Positions 52,936 through 62,422 are shown, counted from the first letter of the stretch. The stretch is 64,000 bases of DNA from Chitinophagaceae bacterium (GCA_004028765.1 SAIX01000013.1:31670-95669), one strand, 5' to 3'. Translations and numbers: made by a program. Notes: a model not told the origin generated them from the sequence alone.

Positions 52936-54981
52936 ATGAGAAATAGTTTGTTCCTCCTGTTTTTTTGCTTCCTTTTGTGCCTGTTATATAAGCAGAATGC
53001 TTCTGCACAAACCGTTCCTTCCGGGAAAGGACAGGTTGAATTGGGATACCGTTCGGCAAAGATCATCACAGTGGATGGTAAACAATTCAAAGACCTGAAC
53101 CGGAACGGGCAACTCGATCCTTATGAAGACTGGCGCCTGTCTCCCGAAAAAAGAAGCCTCGATCTGCTGAGCCGGATGACACTCGAGGAAAAAGCAGGTT
53201 ATATGCTGATCAGTTCTGCAGCTTTGAAAAACGAAAACAGTTTTGGCGGGGGCGCTGCGGCAACTGTTACCAGTGAGTTCAATGAAGAAGACAGGTTGAT
53301 GGTGAACAATGTTTTTACAAAAAAGCCATTACCGGTTCCGATGCTGAATATTGCCGGAACCACAAAAGGGGTTACCCAGTTTCATTTGCGTCATTTTATT
53401 TTTCGTGCGAACGCAAGCACACGCATTACTGCGGAATGGGCAAACCGTTTACAGGCTTTGTGCGAATCGGATGGATTGGGTATCCCTGCGATCATCGCTT
53501 CTAATCCACGAAACCACCTCACCAAAGATGCATCGGTTGGATTAAGCGTAGGCAATACCAGTTTCTCTACCTGGCCTGGTGAGCTTGGTTTGTCGGCGAT
53601 GCACGACCTGAAACTGGTTAGGGAATTTGCAGACATCGCAAGACAGGAATGGAAAGCAGTGGGCCTTCGCAAAGGGTATATGTATATGGCCGATCTCAGT
53701 ACAGAACCAAGATGGCAAAGGATCGAAGGCACTTTTGGGGAAGATGCGAATTGGGTGGCTTCCATGATCACAGAAGTGGTGCTGGGCTTCCAGGGTGAAA
53801 AACTGGGAAAAAATTCTGTAGCACTCACTACCAAACATTTTCCCGGTGGCGGTGCGGGTGTGGGCGGACAGGATCCGCATTTCGACTGGGGTAAACAGGA
53901 ACATTTTCCCGGCGGGATGTTTGAGAACAACCTGATCCCTTTTAAAGCAGCGATCAAAGCAGGTACTTCTGCCATTATGCCTTATTATTCCATACCGCTT
54001 GATACCAAATATGAAAAAATCGCGTATGCCTATAACAAACAGGTGATCGATGATCTTTTGCGGAAACAACTCGGTTTTAAAGGCATCATCAATTCCGATA
54101 CCGGGCCGATTGAAATGATGCCCTGGGGCGCAGAAAACCTCAGCATCACAGAAAGATACCAAAGAACACTCGAGGCAGGAGTGAATTTATATTCAGGAAC
54201 AGCAGACCCGGGAAAATTACTGGAAACGATCCGCAAGGGCATGGTGGACATGAAACGCATCGACAGTTCAGTATATAAATTATTATACGAAAAATTTGTA
54301 CTTGGTTTGTTCGAGAACCCTTATGTGGACGTAGATGCTGCCGAGAAGATCGTGGGGAATAAAAATTTTCAGCAGAAAGCCGATCTCGCACTGCGTAAAT
54401 CAATCGTGTTACTGCGTAATGAAAAAAACAGTCTGCCGATAGCGCCTAAAACAAAAGTTTATTTTGAATCCTATCTTCCCAAGCGGAATGCAAAACCAAA
54501 CAATGTGATCATACCGGATAAAAACCCCTATGGATTGGAATTTGTAAAAACACCCGAAGAAGCGGATATGGTGCTTTTATGGATATCGCCCGGATCAAAA
54601 TCCCTTTTTGAATCGGATGGGTCACCGCTCTATCTTTCCCTTTCTAAAAACGGGATCGATGTGAATTATGTAAATAAACTCATTGCCCAAAAACCTGTTG
54701 TACTCGCCATCAACTATACCAATCCCTGGGTGATCGATGAAGTATACAATGCTTCTACTATCCCGGATATCAAAGGCGTTCTTGCAACATTCAACACAAC
54801 AGTGGATGCCCTGCTCGATGTGGTTTCCGGCAGGTTTCGGCCTACCGGAAAAATGCCTTTCACCACACCCGTTTCAGAAGCGGCAGTAGAAAAACAATTA
54901 TCGGATGTGCCCGGAAATAAAAAAGGGATTGGCTATGCATTGTTTAAATTCGGCGAGGGTTTGCAATATCCTGGTAAATAG
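52936..54981 (+). CDS. Secreted GH3 beta-glycosidase
   Basis: ATG 52936 begins a signal peptide (RNSLFLLFFCFLLCLLYKQNASAQ). The 681-residue product has the GH3 barrel with GLRKGYMYMADLSTEPRWQRIEGTFGED, the KHFPGGG substrate motif and the nucleophile Asp388 in GIINSDTGP. The (alpha/beta)6 domain ends at KKGIGYALFKFGEGLQYP. The nucleophile context SDTGP differs from the common SDW, which hints at a non-standard subfamily. The C-terminal fibronectin-like domain of many GH3 enzymes is missing. The early DLNRNGQLDPYEDWRL has an EF-hand-like loop, a possible calcium site. It is followed by the heparinase-like gene. Confidence 0.92.
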   Translation: MRNSLFLLFFCFLLCLLYKQNASAQTVPSGKGQVELGYRSAKIITVDGKQFKDLNRNGQLDPYEDWRLSPEKRSLDLLSRMTLEEKAGYMLISSAALKNENSFGGGAAATVTSEFNEEDRLMVNNVFTKKPLPVPMLNIAGTTKGVTQFHLRHFIFRANASTRITAEWANRLQALCESDGLGIPAIIASNPRNHLTKDASVGLSVGNTSFSTWPGELGLSAMHDLKLVREFADIARQEWKAVGLRKGYMYMADLSTEPRWQRIEGTFGEDANWVASMITEVVLGFQGEKLGKNSVALTTKHFPGGGAGVGGQDPHFDWGKQEHFPGGMFENNLIPFKAAIKAGTSAIMPYYSIPLDTKYEKIAYAYNKQVIDDLLRKQLGFKGIINSDTGPIEMMPWGAENLSITERYQRTLEAGVNLYSGTADPGKLLETIRKGMVDMKRIDSSVYKLLYEKFVLGLFENPYVDVDAAEKIVGNKNFQQKADLALRKSIVLLRNEKNSLPIAPKTKVYFESYLPKRNAKPNNVIIPDKNPYGLEFVKTPEEADMVLLWISPGSKSLFESDGSPLYLSLSKNGIDVNYVNKLIAQKPVVLAINYTNPWVIDEVYNASTIPDIKGVLATFNTTVDALLDVVSGRFRPTGKMPFTTPVSEAAVEKQLSDVPGNKKGIGYALFKFGEGLQYPGK

Positions 54982-54993
54982 AAATCAGCTGTC

Positions 54994-56964
54994 ATGGCAA
55001 ATAAATATTTCATACTGCTTCTTTTGATAAGCACATTTCTTCCGGGAAGATCCCTTGATGCACAGGTGATCGAACGAGATATCCTGACCAAAAAATATTC
55101 TATCGGGCAGGTAAAAAATATTTTGCCAGGGAAAGATGAATGGAAACCTTTTCCGCGTACACCGGAGGAATGGAAGGTAAAAGTATCCGACAGTTTGCGA
55201 AATGGCATCATTAAACAGGCCGAACAGGTTTTGAAAACACCCTTTCAATCCATCCCGGCAACAGTAACACTCGAATATATCCGAAACGGGAACCGGGCCA
55301 ATTACGAACGTTTATCTTTTGATAAAAGAAACCGCCTGTTCACACTGGTGGTTGCCGAATCGATGGAGGGTAAGGGGCGCTTTACCGATGCAATTGCAAA
55401 TGGTGTCTGGAATATCTGCGAGGAAACCTACTGGGGTGTTACTGCGCATATCGGCACACAGAAAAGAGGAAGCGGCCTGCCGGATGTGACCGATCCAACC
55501 GTCGACCTTTTTGGTGCGGAAACGGCTGCGGTGCTTGCACTCACTGATTATTTAGTCGGGGATAAACTCGACAGCGTTTCACCGCTTCTCCGCGAAAGAA
55601 TTTTGTATGAAACCAATCATAAGATCCTGAACAGTTACGAAAATGAAGTAACACGTTATGGCTATTTCGGGAACGGGAAAAGGACGGTTCGTGTAAATAA
55701 CTGGGACCCCTGGGTGGTGAGCAATTGTATCACCGCATTTTTATTACTTGAAAAGAACCCAGAGCGCCGAGCAAAGCTGATGTATCAATCGATGTCGCTG
55801 CTTGATCTTTATATCAATGGGCTAGGAGAAGATGGTGCAACCGATGAAGGCCCTTCTTACTGGTTTGCCGCAGGCCTCGCATTGTATGATGCCCTGGCAA
55901 TGATCGCCGATGTGAGCAGGAACCAGGTCAATATTTTTGATCATCCACTGATCCGGAAACTCGGCGCATATATTTACCAGACACATATCGACGGCGAGTA
56001 TTTTGTAAATGTTGCCGATGCCAATCCAACGATCAAAGCCGATGGCGTGGCGATCTATCGTTTTGGGAAAGCGGTGAATGATCCACAGATGATGGGATTT
56101 GGTTCATGGGCCTATCACCATATACAGGACAATTCCCCCCGTGTTGAATCGTTCTTTAAACCAAGGCAACTATATAATATGCTCCAGGTAACAGAATGTG
56201 CGGCAGCGCCGCAACAGGAAGTCAGGCTGAAAAATATATATTTGCCCAGTGTGGAATTAATGACTGCCCGCACCAATAACAACCTGTTCGTATCAGCACA
56301 TGGAGGTAACAATGCCGAAAGCCATAACCACAATGATGTGGGCGATTTTACAATTTATTCCGATGGCGCGCCGGTGATCATCGATGCTGGCCGTGGCACA
56401 TATATGGCCGTAACTTTTTCAAAAAACCGCTATACGCTTTGGTACAATACATCCCCTTATCACAACCTTCCCACACCCAACGGCATTCAGCAGGAGGCAG
56501 GTGCAGCGGCAAAAGCATCGGGGGTCTCTTTTCAATCCAATAATGGTATCACACGTTTTAATATGGAGCTGTCAACCGCTTACAAAACAGAAGCCAACCT
56601 GAAACAATGGCAAAGAACCATCACGGTTGATGAAAATAAAAACAATATCTCAGTGAACGACCGGTATGCTTTTACAAAACCCGTTACCCAGCTTACCCAA
56701 ACTTTTATGACCGTTTGTGAAACAGATATCGCAACTGCGGGGAAGATTTTCTTCACAACCGAAAAAAACAAACAGGTTACTTTGCAGTACAATGCTGCCG
56801 ACTGGCTCGTAACAAAAGAACGGATGCCATTGACCGAACCGCATGAACAGGGCTTAAAAACGAACTGGAACAACCGCCCCATCTGGCGCATCCTGCTTAC
56901 CAACCGGACTTTACAGCAGGAGGGAGTTTTTTTGTATTCGATTACCCAGTCTGAAGGCAGGTGA
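54994..56964 (+). CDS. Secreted heparinase II/III-like polysaccharide lyase
   Basis: The 656-residue protein has a signal peptide (ending GRSLDAQ) and an N-terminal alpha/alpha-toroid (about 60-390) with WNICEETYWGVTAH, NNWDPWVVSNCI and GEDGATDEGPSYWFAA. The C-terminal beta-domain is of the Hepar_II_III type and carries the catalytic His segment NAESHNHNDVGDF, then IIDAGRGTYMAVTFS. Families with this build cleave heparin, alginate or other uronic-acid polymers by beta-elimination. The target here is unknown. It begins 12 bases after the GH3 gene, so the pair probably acts on one glycan. Confidence 0.9.
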   Translation: MANKYFILLLLISTFLPGRSLDAQVIERDILTKKYSIGQVKNILPGKDEWKPFPRTPEEWKVKVSDSLRNGIIKQAEQVLKTPFQSIPATVTLEYIRNGNRANYERLSFDKRNRLFTLVVAESMEGKGRFTDAIANGVWNICEETYWGVTAHIGTQKRGSGLPDVTDPTVDLFGAETAAVLALTDYLVGDKLDSVSPLLRERILYETNHKILNSYENEVTRYGYFGNGKRTVRVNNWDPWVVSNCITAFLLLEKNPERRAKLMYQSMSLLDLYINGLGEDGATDEGPSYWFAAGLALYDALAMIADVSRNQVNIFDHPLIRKLGAYIYQTHIDGEYFVNVADANPTIKADGVAIYRFGKAVNDPQMMGFGSWAYHHIQDNSPRVESFFKPRQLYNMLQVTECAAAPQQEVRLKNIYLPSVELMTARTNNNLFVSAHGGNNAESHNHNDVGDFTIYSDGAPVIIDAGRGTYMAVTFSKNRYTLWYNTSPYHNLPTPNGIQQEAGAAAKASGVSFQSNNGITRFNMELSTAYKTEANLKQWQRTITVDENKNNISVNDRYAFTKPVTQLTQTFMTVCETDIATAGKIFFTTEKNKQVTLQYNAADWLVTKERMPLTEPHEQGLKTNWNNRPIWRILLTNRTLQQEGVFLYSITQSEGR

Positions 56965-56966
56965 TT

Positions 56967-56994
56967 CGCGAATCGACAATCGTGAATCGTCAAT
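56967..56994. repeat. Heptamer array (four units, CGTGAAT family)
   Basis: CGCGAAT, CGACAAT, CGTGAAT and CGTCAAT start two bases after the heparinase-like stop codon. They share their unit family with the array behind cysD at 40351. Confidence 0.65.
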
Positions 56995-57023
56995 AAAAAT
57001 TCTTTGACCCTTTTAACCAAACA

Positions 57024-57058
57024 GATAAGTGAGTGGTGAGTTGTCAGTGGTGAGTGAG
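57024..57058. repeat. Heptamer array (five units, GAGTGGT family)
   Basis: GATAAGT, GAGTGGT, GAGTTGT, CAGTGGT and GAGTGAG form five in-phase 7-base units. The unit type resembles the array at 63826-63853. Confidence 0.6.
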
Positions 57059-57130
57059 TGATTTTTCCTCTGCGAAACTTCGCGCCTTCGCGTGAAAAAA
57101 GAATTATACTATTTCAGCAAATCAGTTTTA

Positions 57131-57985
57131 TTATTGTTTTAGTATTTCCTGGTAAACCCGCACATAATCCACTTCAAACCTGACAGGAAAAGCTGTTGCA
57201 GAAACATCACCGCCATTATCGCCGCCCATCGCCATATTCAATAACATATAATGCGGCTGCTGAAACGGGTTAAACCCGGTGCCATCTCTGTTTGCCAGTT
57301 TATCAAGCGGTGTTTTATTGAGCAACTGATCATCTACATACAAGGCAATTGAAGAAGCTGTCCAGTTCATCCGCCACACATGAAACTGCTCTGCCCATTT
57401 TTTCCCACCGAGCGAATCCAGTGAAAAACGGTTGCTGTACCATAACGCTTTTTTGTCTTCACCCAAACAGGCAATATTGGCCAGCAGCATACCCCGGTAA
57501 TATTCCATGATATCTATCTCACCATTGGCGGGCCAGGGCTTAGAAACACCAAGTGTCCACCATGCCGGCCAGATGCCTGCACTGATATCGATCCTTGCCC
57601 GCATTTCAAATTTGCCATATTGCCATTGGTGTTTATTTATCGTCCGCAAACAGGCCGAACTGTATTTGATCCGCTCGCGGTTTTTACGCCAGTCTTTACT
57701 GTCTGCAATAAAACCCGGATTGTTTTTGTTTTCTTTCCTCGCCTCGATCACCAGCACCCCGTTTTTACAATAGGCATTTTCACGGCTGTAGTATTGCAGT
57801 TCGTGGTTGCGTACAAAACCTTCCTCATATCCCCATTTTGTACTATCGGGCTGGCCGTCTTTATTAAATTCGTCTGACCATACCAGTTCATATTTTTCCG
57901 CGGTTGCAGTATCCTTCTTTTCTGATTTAGTCGATACAAACACAGTCAATAAAAGTGCGGAAATACTGAAAACGATCTCTTTCAT
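57131..57985 (-). CDS. GH16-family glycoside hydrolase
   Basis: The 284-residue exported protein is a concanavalin-like jelly roll of GH16 size. The catalytic signature GEIDIME holds the nucleophile Glu156, Asp158 and acid/base Glu161. Other family strands are YELVWSDEFN, ELQYYSREN, WQYGKFEMRARI, GIWPAWWTLG and the terminal RFEVDYVRVYQ. The family covers endo-beta-glucanases such as laminarinase as well as agarases and carrageenases. The compact EIDIME motif without an extra methionine bulge suggests a lichenase- or laminarinase-like active site, but this is uncertain. It has no close partner on its strand. Confidence 0.92.
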   Translation of the reverse strand: MKEIVFSISALLLTVFVSTKSEKKDTATAEKYELVWSDEFNKDGQPDSTKWGYEEGFVRNHELQYYSRENAYCKNGVLVIEARKENKNNPGFIADSKDWRKNRERIKYSSACLRTINKHQWQYGKFEMRARIDISAGIWPAWWTLGVSKPWPANGEIDIMEYYRGMLLANIACLGEDKKALWYSNRFSLDSLGGKKWAEQFHVWRMNWTASSIALYVDDQLLNKTPLDKLANRDGTGFNPFQQPHYMLLNMAMGGDNGGDVSATAFPVRFEVDYVRVYQEILKQ

Positions 57986-58005
57986 ATTTTATCAATTCAA
58001 ATCCC

Positions 58006-58040
58006 TCATTCTTAATTCTAAATACTTAATTCATCATTCA
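58006..58040. repeat. Heptamer array (five units, TAATTCT family)
   Basis: TCATTCT, TAATTCT, AAATACT, TAATTCA and TCATTCA run in 7-base phase and overlap the last codons of the minus-strand SDR gene. Read on the minus strand they resemble the AATTAAG-type array at 8869. Confidence 0.6.
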
Positions 58041-58801
58041 TAAGGCGATGGGCTGATACTTGTCCAGCCCCCATCCACCACAATCGTTTGCCCGGTGATA
58101 TGTTTGGCTTCATCGGATACCAGGAACAAAGCAGTTGCGGCGATATCGCTTACATCGGCAGCTTTGCCAAGCGGCGTCAGTTTCGACCAGGTCGCGGCGT
58201 ACTGGCTGTCGCCCAGTGTCCGTTCGGTAAGTGTGGCACCGGGTGCGATTGCATTTATGCGGATTTGGTAGGGAGATAATTCTGCGACCAGTTGTTTCGC
58301 CAGCATTTCAAGTGCAGCTTTGCTCATACCGTATGCCGCAAGATTTTTATGTGCCTGGTGACCGGTAACCGAAGAAGTGAAAAGGATAGAGCCTTTCTTT
58401 TTTTGCCGGATCATTTGTTTGGCAGCTGCTTGTGCGAGAAAAAAATTCCCTTTCAGGTTTACTTCCGCCAGTTTTGTAAAATCCGCTTCTGTAAAATCAA
58501 GAAAACTTCCGAAAACCGTAATACCTGCATTTGCGATCACGATATCGGCACCGCCTGAACGCATGGCTTCATCGGTCATCAGTTGGATAACAGACAGGTC
58601 GCCTGCATCACCGCCAATGGCGATACAGTTACCCCCGCTTTCATTTACAATCTTTTCGGCAGCAGATGCTGCAAGTTTCGGATCGATATCATTTAAAATC
58701 ACCACGGCCCCTTTCCTGCACAATTGCCGGGCAATTTCGAAACCGATCCCCTGGCCGGCACCTGTAATGATCACAGTTTTTTGGTGAAATAGCATACACA
58801 A
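58034..58801 (-). CDS. SDR-family NAD(P)-dependent oxidoreductase
   Basis: The 255-residue protein is a classical SDR. The cofactor motif TGAGQGIG is at residues 13-20, NAG at 91-93, the catalytic Ser at about 144, and Tyr157 with Lys161 in YGMSK. The tail GQTIVVDGGWTS is typical of 3-ketoacyl-ACP reductase or glucose-dehydrogenase-like members. The substrate is not evident. The start could be residue 1 or 3 (MCM). Its stop codon lies within a heptamer repeat array, an unusual position that suggests the array arose at or invaded the gene end. Confidence 0.9.
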   Translation of the reverse strand: MCMLFHQKTVIITGAGQGIGFEIARQLCRKGAVVILNDIDPKLAASAAEKIVNESGGNCIAIGGDAGDLSVIQLMTDEAMRSGGADIVIANAGITVFGSFLDFTEADFTKLAEVNLKGNFFLAQAAAKQMIRQKKKGSILFTSSVTGHQAHKNLAAYGMSKAALEMLAKQLVAELSPYQIRINAIAPGATLTERTLGDSQYAATWSKLTPLGKAADVSDIAATALFLVSDEAKHITGQTIVVDGGWTSISPSPYE

Positions 58802-58863
58802 TCGCTTATCCGAATGTACCTAAAAGCAAGCTGATTTCTATACAGGGAAGCGATGAAATAAAA

Positions 58864-58887
58864 AAACCACCGCGTTTGCGATGGTTT
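58864..58887 (-). terminator. Intrinsic terminator directly behind the tRNA-Lys-like gene
   Basis: On the minus strand AAACCATCGC and GCGGTGGTTT form a 10-bp stem with one mismatch and a four-base loop, followed by a run of T. It starts one base after the tRNA 3' end, a normal place for a tRNA terminator. Confidence 0.75.
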
Positions 58888-58888
58888 G

Positions 58889-58957
58889 TGATCCCGCTGG
58901 GACTCGAACCCAGGACCCATTAAAAGTGTATTGCTCTACCAACTGAGCTACGGAATC
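58889..58957 (-). tRNA. tRNA-Lys(TTT)-like gene with four bases missing from the anticodon stem
   Basis: The minus strand shows a normal acceptor stem (GATTCCG with CGGGATC), D arm (GCTC...GAGC), anticodon loop CTTTTAA and T arm (CTGGG-TTCGAGT-CCCAG). The total is only 69 bases, against about 73 expected. The 5' anticodon stem is ATACA. The loop is followed by T-GGGTC instead of the expected TGTAT-GGGTC, so the 3' side of the stem has lost four bases, or the variable loop has. A deletion between two ATG triplets would explain it. CCA is not encoded. The gene is either a pseudogene, a sequence error or an odd tRNA. The rest of the gap 58802-59124 shows only the terminator. Confidence 0.7.
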
Positions 58958-59124
58958 ATACCCGTTTCAGGAATAAAATCTATTCCTTTACTTTTTGGGA
59001 GTGCAAAAATAGGTGAAATACAGAAACAGCCAAATTTTTAAAAAACAATTTTGCTTTATTTACCCACAGTTCATTCCCAAACACGAACACAACCACTTAT
59101 TTTTGTGCTTATAATATCCATAAT

Positions 59125-59931
59125 ATGTCTGCATTTCTAAACAAAGTTGTGGTGATAACCGGTGGTTCCGAAGGAATTGGTAAGGCTTTGGTAGATGCCA
59201 TGCTGCAGGAAGGCGCAAAAGTAGCCACCTGTGGTCGTAACTACGATAAATTATACCAGTTGCAATCCAATTATCCGGGGAAACCATTGTTGATTCATAC
59301 AGCTGATGTGAGCCGTGAATCTGATTGCAGTTTGTTTATCGATAAAGTGATCGCTGCATTTGGTACCATTGATATCCTGATCAATAATGCCGGTATTTCT
59401 ATGCGCGCCCTTTTCCAGGATACTGAACTGGACACGATCCGCAGGGTGATGGATATTAATTTCTGGGGAACGGTGAACTGCACCAAATTCGCGCTGCCGC
59501 ATGTTCTTGCCAATCAAGGAACCATAGTTGCCGTATCTTCTATTGCCGGTTACCGCGGTTTGCCCGGCCGCTCTGGTTATTCCGCTTCCAAATATGCAGT
59601 GAATGGCTGGATGGAAGCTTTGCGTACCGAGTTGCTGAACAGCGGTACCAATGTGATGTGGGTTTGTCCCGGCTTTACCACATCCAATATCCGGAATGTG
59701 GCACTGAATGCGCTCGGGAAATCGCAGGGCGAATCGCCGATGGATGAAGGTAAAATGATGAGTGCGGAAGAATGCGCCCAACACATCCTTACCGCCATCC
59801 GCAAAAGAAAAAGAACACTGGTGCTCACATTTACCGGAAAACGTACTGTATTCCTCAACCGGTTTTTTCCAGCACTTGCGGATAAACTTGTAAGGAATTT
59901 TTTCTTTAAAAATAATGTGTTGGTGAAATAA
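59125..59931 (+). CDS. SDR-family oxidoreductase
   Basis: The 268-residue protein has the cofactor motif TGGSEGIG (residues 12-19), NNAG (87-90), the catalytic Ser at about 138-139, and Tyr152/Lys156 in YSASK. The C-terminus is extended by a basic, hydrophobic tail (RKRKRTLVLTFTGKRTVF, FFPALADKLVRNFFF), which could associate with the membrane, as in DHRS7-like proteins. No pathway is apparent from its neighbours. It is transcribed away from the tRNA and lies 29 bases before the SAM hydroxide adenosyltransferase gene. Confidence 0.9.
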   Translation: MSAFLNKVVVITGGSEGIGKALVDAMLQEGAKVATCGRNYDKLYQLQSNYPGKPLLIHTADVSRESDCSLFIDKVIAAFGTIDILINNAGISMRALFQDTELDTIRRVMDINFWGTVNCTKFALPHVLANQGTIVAVSSIAGYRGLPGRSGYSASKYAVNGWMEALRTELLNSGTNVMWVCPGFTTSNIRNVALNALGKSQGESPMDEGKMMSAEECAQHILTAIRKRKRTLVLTFTGKRTVFLNRFFPALADKLVRNFFFKNNVLVK

Positions 59932-59960
59932 GCTCCCCTGTATAACGTTTTAGGAACACG

Positions 59961-60782
59961 ATGCCTATTTTAACGCTGACAACAGACATAGGCCAGCGGG
60001 ATTTTCTTGTTGGTGCCATCAAGGGTCAGTTTGTTAACCTGGTACCCACGCTCAATATTTGCGACATCACGCACTATCTTTCGCAAACCAATTTTCCGCT
60101 GGCGGCTTATACCTGTAACAACGCGTTCCGCTATTACCCGCCCGGCAGTTTTCACCTGGTCATCATTAATTTGTTTGAAGCCAGTTCCCGCAACATGCTG
60201 GTGGCAAAACACAATGCGCAATATATTATCTGCCCCGATAATGGCATACTCACGATGATCACAGGCGACAAACCCAAAGAGATCGTTGCGATTGATCTGT
60301 CGAAACACCAGACCCTGCTTGAGATCACACAGCATATTGCATGGTCGGTATCGGCGGTACTTGAAACAGGTAAACTCGCTTCTGCCGGTGCGCCTGTTAC
60401 ACAGATCGAAGAAAAATACCCATTACGCGCTACCATCGGTCCCGACTGGATGGAAGGGCAGATCCTGTTTATCGATAATTTTGAGAACGTGGTGATCAAT
60501 ATCACACGCGAAGAATTTAACGAACAAAGAAAAGGCCGCAGTTTTAAGATCGTTTTCAAGCGCAATGAAACCATCGATACGATCAGTGAAAATTATGCTT
60601 CTGTACCAGAGGCGGAAAAACTCGCCTGGTTCAATTCGGCCGGCTATCTCGAGATTGCCCTGCGGAATGGCAATATGGCCGGGCTTTTTGGCCTCCAGGG
60701 CTTTACAGAACAGATGCAGCGCACCAATTCCCATTCGGGTAACAAACTGTTCTACCAAACCGTAAGGATATTCTTTGAATAG
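59961..60782 (+). CDS. SAM hydroxide adenosyltransferase (DUF62 / chlorinase-fluorinase fold)
   Basis: The 273-residue protein starts with the family signature MPILTLTTDIGQRDFLVGAIKGQ. It continues with the FHLVIINLFEASSRNML and APDNGIL-like ICPDNGILTMITGD blocks, then a C-terminal beta-barrel domain (about 175-273). Most members use water to split SAM into adenosine and methionine; only rare relatives make carbon-halogen bonds, and those carry an extra loop not evident here. The enzyme is cytoplasmic. Its biological role in ordinary bacteria is still unclear. It appears co-directional with, but not tightly linked to, the neighbouring genes. Confidence 0.9.
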   Translation: MPILTLTTDIGQRDFLVGAIKGQFVNLVPTLNICDITHYLSQTNFPLAAYTCNNAFRYYPPGSFHLVIINLFEASSRNMLVAKHNAQYIICPDNGILTMITGDKPKEIVAIDLSKHQTLLEITQHIAWSVSAVLETGKLASAGAPVTQIEEKYPLRATIGPDWMEGQILFIDNFENVVINITREEFNEQRKGRSFKIVFKRNETIDTISENYASVPEAEKLAWFNSAGYLEIALRNGNMAGLFGLQGFTEQMQRTNSHSGNKLFYQTVRIFFE

Positions 60783-60914
60783 AACAGGAACCGCACCCAA
60801 TTTGCGTTTTTCCGTTTCCCCAATACCCAGTATTTTTGCACCCTGTTATTGCAGAACTGTTTACTCCGGCTGCATTGACTGTATTTCATTCTATCATTCA
60901 ATCATAAAGCAATC

Positions 60915-62321
60915 ATGGCATACGACGTAATTGTGATCGGTAGCGGCCCCGGCGGTTATCCCGCGGCAATCCGTGCTTCTCAACTGGGTTTTAAAGTGGC
61001 GATCATTGAAAAAGAAAGTCTCGGTGGTATCTGTCTCAACTGGGGATGTATTCCCACCAAGGCCCTGCTCAAAAGCGCACAGGTGTACGAATACCTGAAG
61101 CACAGTTCCAATTATGGGATCAATGCAACAGGCACACATGATTTTGGTGCGGTGATCAAACGCAGCCGTGGTGTGGCCGATAAGATGAGCAAAGGTGTCC
61201 AGTTCCTGATGAAGAAGAATAAGATCGATGTGATCATGGGCTATGGAAAGATCAAGTCCAAAGGCAAAGTGGAAGTTACGGCTGCCGATGGAAAAACATC
61301 TGTAGTGGAAGCGAAATATATCGTGATCGCCACAGGCGGAAGAAGCAAGGAACTGCCGAGCCTGAAGCAGGATGGTAAAAAAGTGATCGGCTACCGCGAA
61401 GCAATGGTATTGCCCGATCAGCCCAAAAGCATGATCATTGTAGGCAGCGGCGCAATCGGTGTTGAGTTTGCTTATTTCTATAACAGCATCGGTACCAAAG
61501 TAACCATCGTTGAATTCCTTCCCCGCATCGTTCCCGTGGAAGATGAAGAGATTTCAAAAGAACTCGAAAAACAATATAAAAAACAGGGTATTGCGATCAT
61601 GACCAATGCTTCTGTTGATTCTGTAGATACCAGTGGTGCCGGTGTAAAAGCCACCGTAAAAAAACAGGATGGCAGCACGGAAATACTTGAAGCGGACATC
61701 GTGTTGAGTGCAGTGGGTGTGGTGGCGAATATCGAAAATATCGGCCTCGAGGAAAACGGTATCAAAACCGAAAAAGGAAAAGTGGTGGTGGATGCATACC
61801 AGCAAACTTCTGTTCCGGGTATCTATGCCATCGGCGATTGCTCACCCGGCCAGGCCCTTGCGCATGTGGCTGCCAAAGAGGGTATCAATGCTGCGGAACA
61901 CATGGCTTATATGGAAAAGAAACACCACCATTTGCCAGAGCCGCTTGATTATAACAATATCCCGGGCTGTACCTATTGCACCCCCGAAATCGCGAGTGTA
62001 GGTTACACGGAAAAAGCGGCGAAAGAAGCCGGTTATGAACTGAAGATCGGTAAATTCCCGTTCATGGCCAGCGGTAAGGCAAGTGCCGCAGGTGCAACAG
62101 ATGGTTTTGTAAAGATCATCTACGATGCAAAATACGGCGAATTGCTGGGTTGTCACATGATCGGTATGAATGTAACCGATATGATCGCCGAAGCCGTTGT
62201 TGCACGTAAGCTGGAGACCACAGCGCATGAAATTCTCAACGCTGTTCATCCGCACCCCACCATGAGTGAAGCGGTAAAAGAAGCTACCGCCGCCGCCTAT
62301 GGAGAAGCGATCGATATCTGA
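60915..62321 (+). CDS. lpdA: Dihydrolipoyl dehydrogenase
   Basis: The 468-residue flavoprotein reoxidises dihydrolipoamide in the 2-oxoacid dehydrogenase and glycine cleavage complexes. Seen are the FAD motif GSGPGG, the redox disulfide Cys40/Cys45 in GGICLNWGCIPTK, the NAD motif IIVGSGAIGVEFA, the second FAD motif YAIGDCSPGQALAHVA, and the active-site His447/Glu452 in HPHPTMSEA. The E1 and E2 partners are not in the window. An intrinsic terminator follows, and a 132-base gap with no clear feature precedes it, so it seems to be transcribed alone. Confidence 0.97.
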   Translation: MAYDVIVIGSGPGGYPAAIRASQLGFKVAIIEKESLGGICLNWGCIPTKALLKSAQVYEYLKHSSNYGINATGTHDFGAVIKRSRGVADKMSKGVQFLMKKNKIDVIMGYGKIKSKGKVEVTAADGKTSVVEAKYIVIATGGRSKELPSLKQDGKKVIGYREAMVLPDQPKSMIIVGSGAIGVEFAYFYNSIGTKVTIVEFLPRIVPVEDEEISKELEKQYKKQGIAIMTNASVDSVDTSGAGVKATVKKQDGSTEILEADIVLSAVGVVANIENIGLEENGIKTEKGKVVVDAYQQTSVPGIYAIGDCSPGQALAHVAAKEGINAAEHMAYMEKKHHHLPEPLDYNNIPGCTYCTPEIASVGYTEKAAKEAGYELKIGKFPFMASGKASAAGATDGFVKIIYDAKYGELLGCHMIGMNVTDMIAEAVVARKLETTAHEILNAVHPHPTMSEAVKEATAAAYGEAIDI

Positions 62322-62353
62322 TCAGGATTAAAGGATCCCGGTTTATAAAACAG

Positions 62354-62376
62354 AAAGGCCGCCAGTCGGCCTTTTT
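62354..62376 (+). terminator. Intrinsic terminator of lpdA
   Basis: AAAGGCCG (62354-62361) and CGGCCTTT (62367-62374) form an 8-bp perfect GC-rich stem with a five-base loop, followed by more T bases. It lies 33 bases after the lpdA stop codon. Confidence 0.88.
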
Positions 62377-62422
62377 GCTTATATTAAAGTTGCCAATTTC
62401 CTATCCATACAGAAGAAACTGC

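Noticed and set aside
59961..60782. Halogenase (fluorinase/chlorinase)
   Set aside because: The family name suggests it, but I saw no extra loop of true halogenases, and nothing nearby suggests halogen chemistry; hydroxide adenosyltransferase is the default.
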